A DNA stretch of 5,069 nucleotides from assembly GCA_946491675.1 (NCBI GenBank), contig CAMLYN010000088.1:1-5069 (forward strand). Direction: 5' to 3'. The position numbers and the translations under genes are program-made. Positions 4,014 through 5,069 of the stretch are shown here, one piece after another. Source of the DNA: an uncultured Mycoplasmatota bacterium (lineage in GTDB: Bacteria > Bacillota_I > Bacilli_A > RF39 > UBA660). The number at the start of each line of letters is the position of its first letter. The first letter of the stretch is position 1. The notes beneath the pieces are model-generated. The model had not been told where the DNA came from, did not search any database, and worked only from the letters and a program-made list of their open reading frames with translations.

Positions 4014-5009
4014 CACCATTTACTTTATCATCTATTTTATTACTTATTTCTTTTAAAGTTTCTAAATATGCTTTTTCCACAGGGCTTATTGTTTTCACTT
4101 GATATTTTCTATATTCATTTTTTGCTTTTTCAATCGCTATTTTATGACTAACGGTACCTGATCCAACAAGTATTTTTTCACCAGCACTAGAAAGGATTGT
4201 ATCTAATTGCCTAATATAATCTTCCATATACATTGGCCTATGCCTAATAGCTTGTATTTCTGCAAAATCAAAATATCCTGATACTAAATTATTTATAGTT
4301 CTTCTTCTGTTAAATAATTTTTTGCAATTACAACATCTTGTAACACAGGAATTTCTCCTTTAAATGTTGTCAATCCCATAAAAGGCTTTTCAGCATCTGC
4401 TCTTTCATAGATTACTTCTAAAGCAGTATGTCCGTGTGCTACATAATGCAATTTATTCTGTACAATTTTAAAAAATTCAATTGATTTATTATCTTTCGGA
4501 TCATAGTCTACCGCAGTTGCGTATAAATCAAGGACTTGTCTGTATAATACTTTTTCAGATGACCTTATATCTTTAATTCTAGCAAGTAATTCTTTCCAAT
4601 AATTACCGCCACCATTTCCTTTAAGTCTTTCATCATCCATAGTAAAACCTTTAATCATATACTCTTTTAATCTTTCGGTTGCCCATTTTCTAAAATTAGT
4701 AGCAATTTTAGATTTTATTCTATACCCTAAAGAAATAATCATATCTAGATTGTAATATTTAACTTTTCTTTCAACACTTCTATTTCCTTCTTGTTGAACT
4801 GTCAAGAATTCCTTGACAGTTGAATCTTCATCTAATTCTTCTTCATCAAAAATGTTTTTTATATGTAAACTAATATTTTGTTTAGTTGTATCATATAACT
4901 CAGCCATTTGTTGCTGTGATAACCATACGGTTTCCCCATCAAGTTTTACATCTATCTTTGTCTTACCATCTTCTAATTGATATATAACTATATTATTTTT
5001 TTCTTCCAT
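4009..5009 (-). pseudogene. rhuM: RhuM-family (virulence RhuM) gene broken by a frameshift
   Basis: The gene begins at ATG 5007-5009 with an excellent SD AGGAGG (5015-5020). It runs 238 codons to a TAA at 4293-4295, then continues in another frame from about 4293 to the TAG at 4009 (94 codons). The N-part has the RhuM start: IVIYQLEDGKTKIDVKLD, TVWLSQQQMAELYDTTKQNI (28-47, a DNA-binding-like element), STVKEFLTVQ, YYNLDMIISLGYRI and FRKWATERL. Further on are LHYVAHGHTALEVI (187-200) and MGLTTFKG. The second frame supplies the missing tail, NNLVSGYFDFAEIQAIRHRP, then MYMEDYIRQLD and the GTVSHKIAIEKAKNEYRKY block. Together about 333-335 aa, the usual RhuM length. Two bases lie between the last in-frame codon CTA and the new frame (4291-4298); compared with the family this looks like a small deletion. 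RhuM proteins occur in islands and phage-like regions; their role is poorly known. An assembly error is also possible. Confidence 0.82.
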
Positions 5010-5069
5010 TAAAGCCTCCTCTCATAATAAAGTCAAGTATTTTCTATACAAAACTTTATAAAATTTTAT

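Noticed and set aside
3924..4151. Plus-strand ORF with a hydrophobic stretch, considered as a small membrane protein or toxin
   Set aside because: It runs antisense through the 27-aa ORF, the rhuM terminator and the rhuM C-terminus, and has no SD. The rhuM match on the other strand explains the open frame.
4009..4233. Independent 74-aa gene
   Set aside because: It is only the part after an internal ATG of the rhuM tail. The same frame carries rhuM-like sequence further upstream to about 4293, and there is no SD before that ATG.
5024..5051. Promoter for rhuM (TTGTAT, 16 nt, TATTAT) and a TTGACT box at 5031-5036
   Set aside because: TTGTAT matches only half of the -35 consensus, and TTGACT has no -10 at the right distance before the gene. 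The true promoter may lie beyond the window edge.
5058..5069. 12-bp palindrome ATAAAATTTTAT at the right edge
   Set aside because: It is pure A/T plus symmetry, expected by chance in this composition and cut by the window end.

Overview
The window is very AT-rich DNA that reads as a low-GC Firmicute (class Bacilli), probably one of the small-genome, Mollicutes-adjacent lineages that keep the standard code. TGA is a real stop: it ends the S1-domain gene, and it ends the thioredoxin gene inside an ATGA overlap with the next start. The tryptophans I checked in the YutH-like gene are TGG. Gene content points to Bacilli: a YugI/GSP13-type S1 protein, a YutI-type Nfu protein, a YutH-like spore-coat kinase relative, and a YrzB-like (DUF1292) domain. 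Exact taxonomy cannot be fixed from the sequence.

Layout, left to right. Bases 1-14 are the 5' end of a tRNA on the minus strand, with a good sigma-A promoter whose -35 box overlaps the stop codon of the S1 gene (yugI, minus). yugI and the Nfu gene (plus) are divergent and fire from one compact promoter region. Nfu then converges with the YutH-like gene (minus), and their stop codons overlap in a shared TTAA. Upstream of yutH is a DUF1292-like/coiled-coil protein (minus) with its own promoter and a weak terminator. Next is a two-gene operon (minus): a membrane-anchored protein with two tandem CGYC thioredoxin domains, translationally coupled to a bacterial PH-domain protein, bounded by an extended -10 promoter and a strong terminator. 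After an AT-rich gap there is a possible 27-aa ORF between two terminators, and finally a RhuM-family gene (minus) broken by a frameshift.

Two patterns run through the window. First, Shine-Dalgarno (SD) sequences pair with the anti-SD in a nearly constant register (8-9 nt from the central G of AGGAGGTGAT to the start). This moves four starts (yugI, nfu, yutH, DUF1292) downstream of the longest-ORF start, three of them to GTG or TTG codons. Second, three minus-strand genes have stop codons lying inside the hairpin of their own terminator. Both fit a compact genome.

The left and middle parts look like ordinary core genes (RNA binding, Fe-S assembly, redox). The rhuM region is the accessory part. 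I see no CRISPR array, insertion sequence or complete mobile element.
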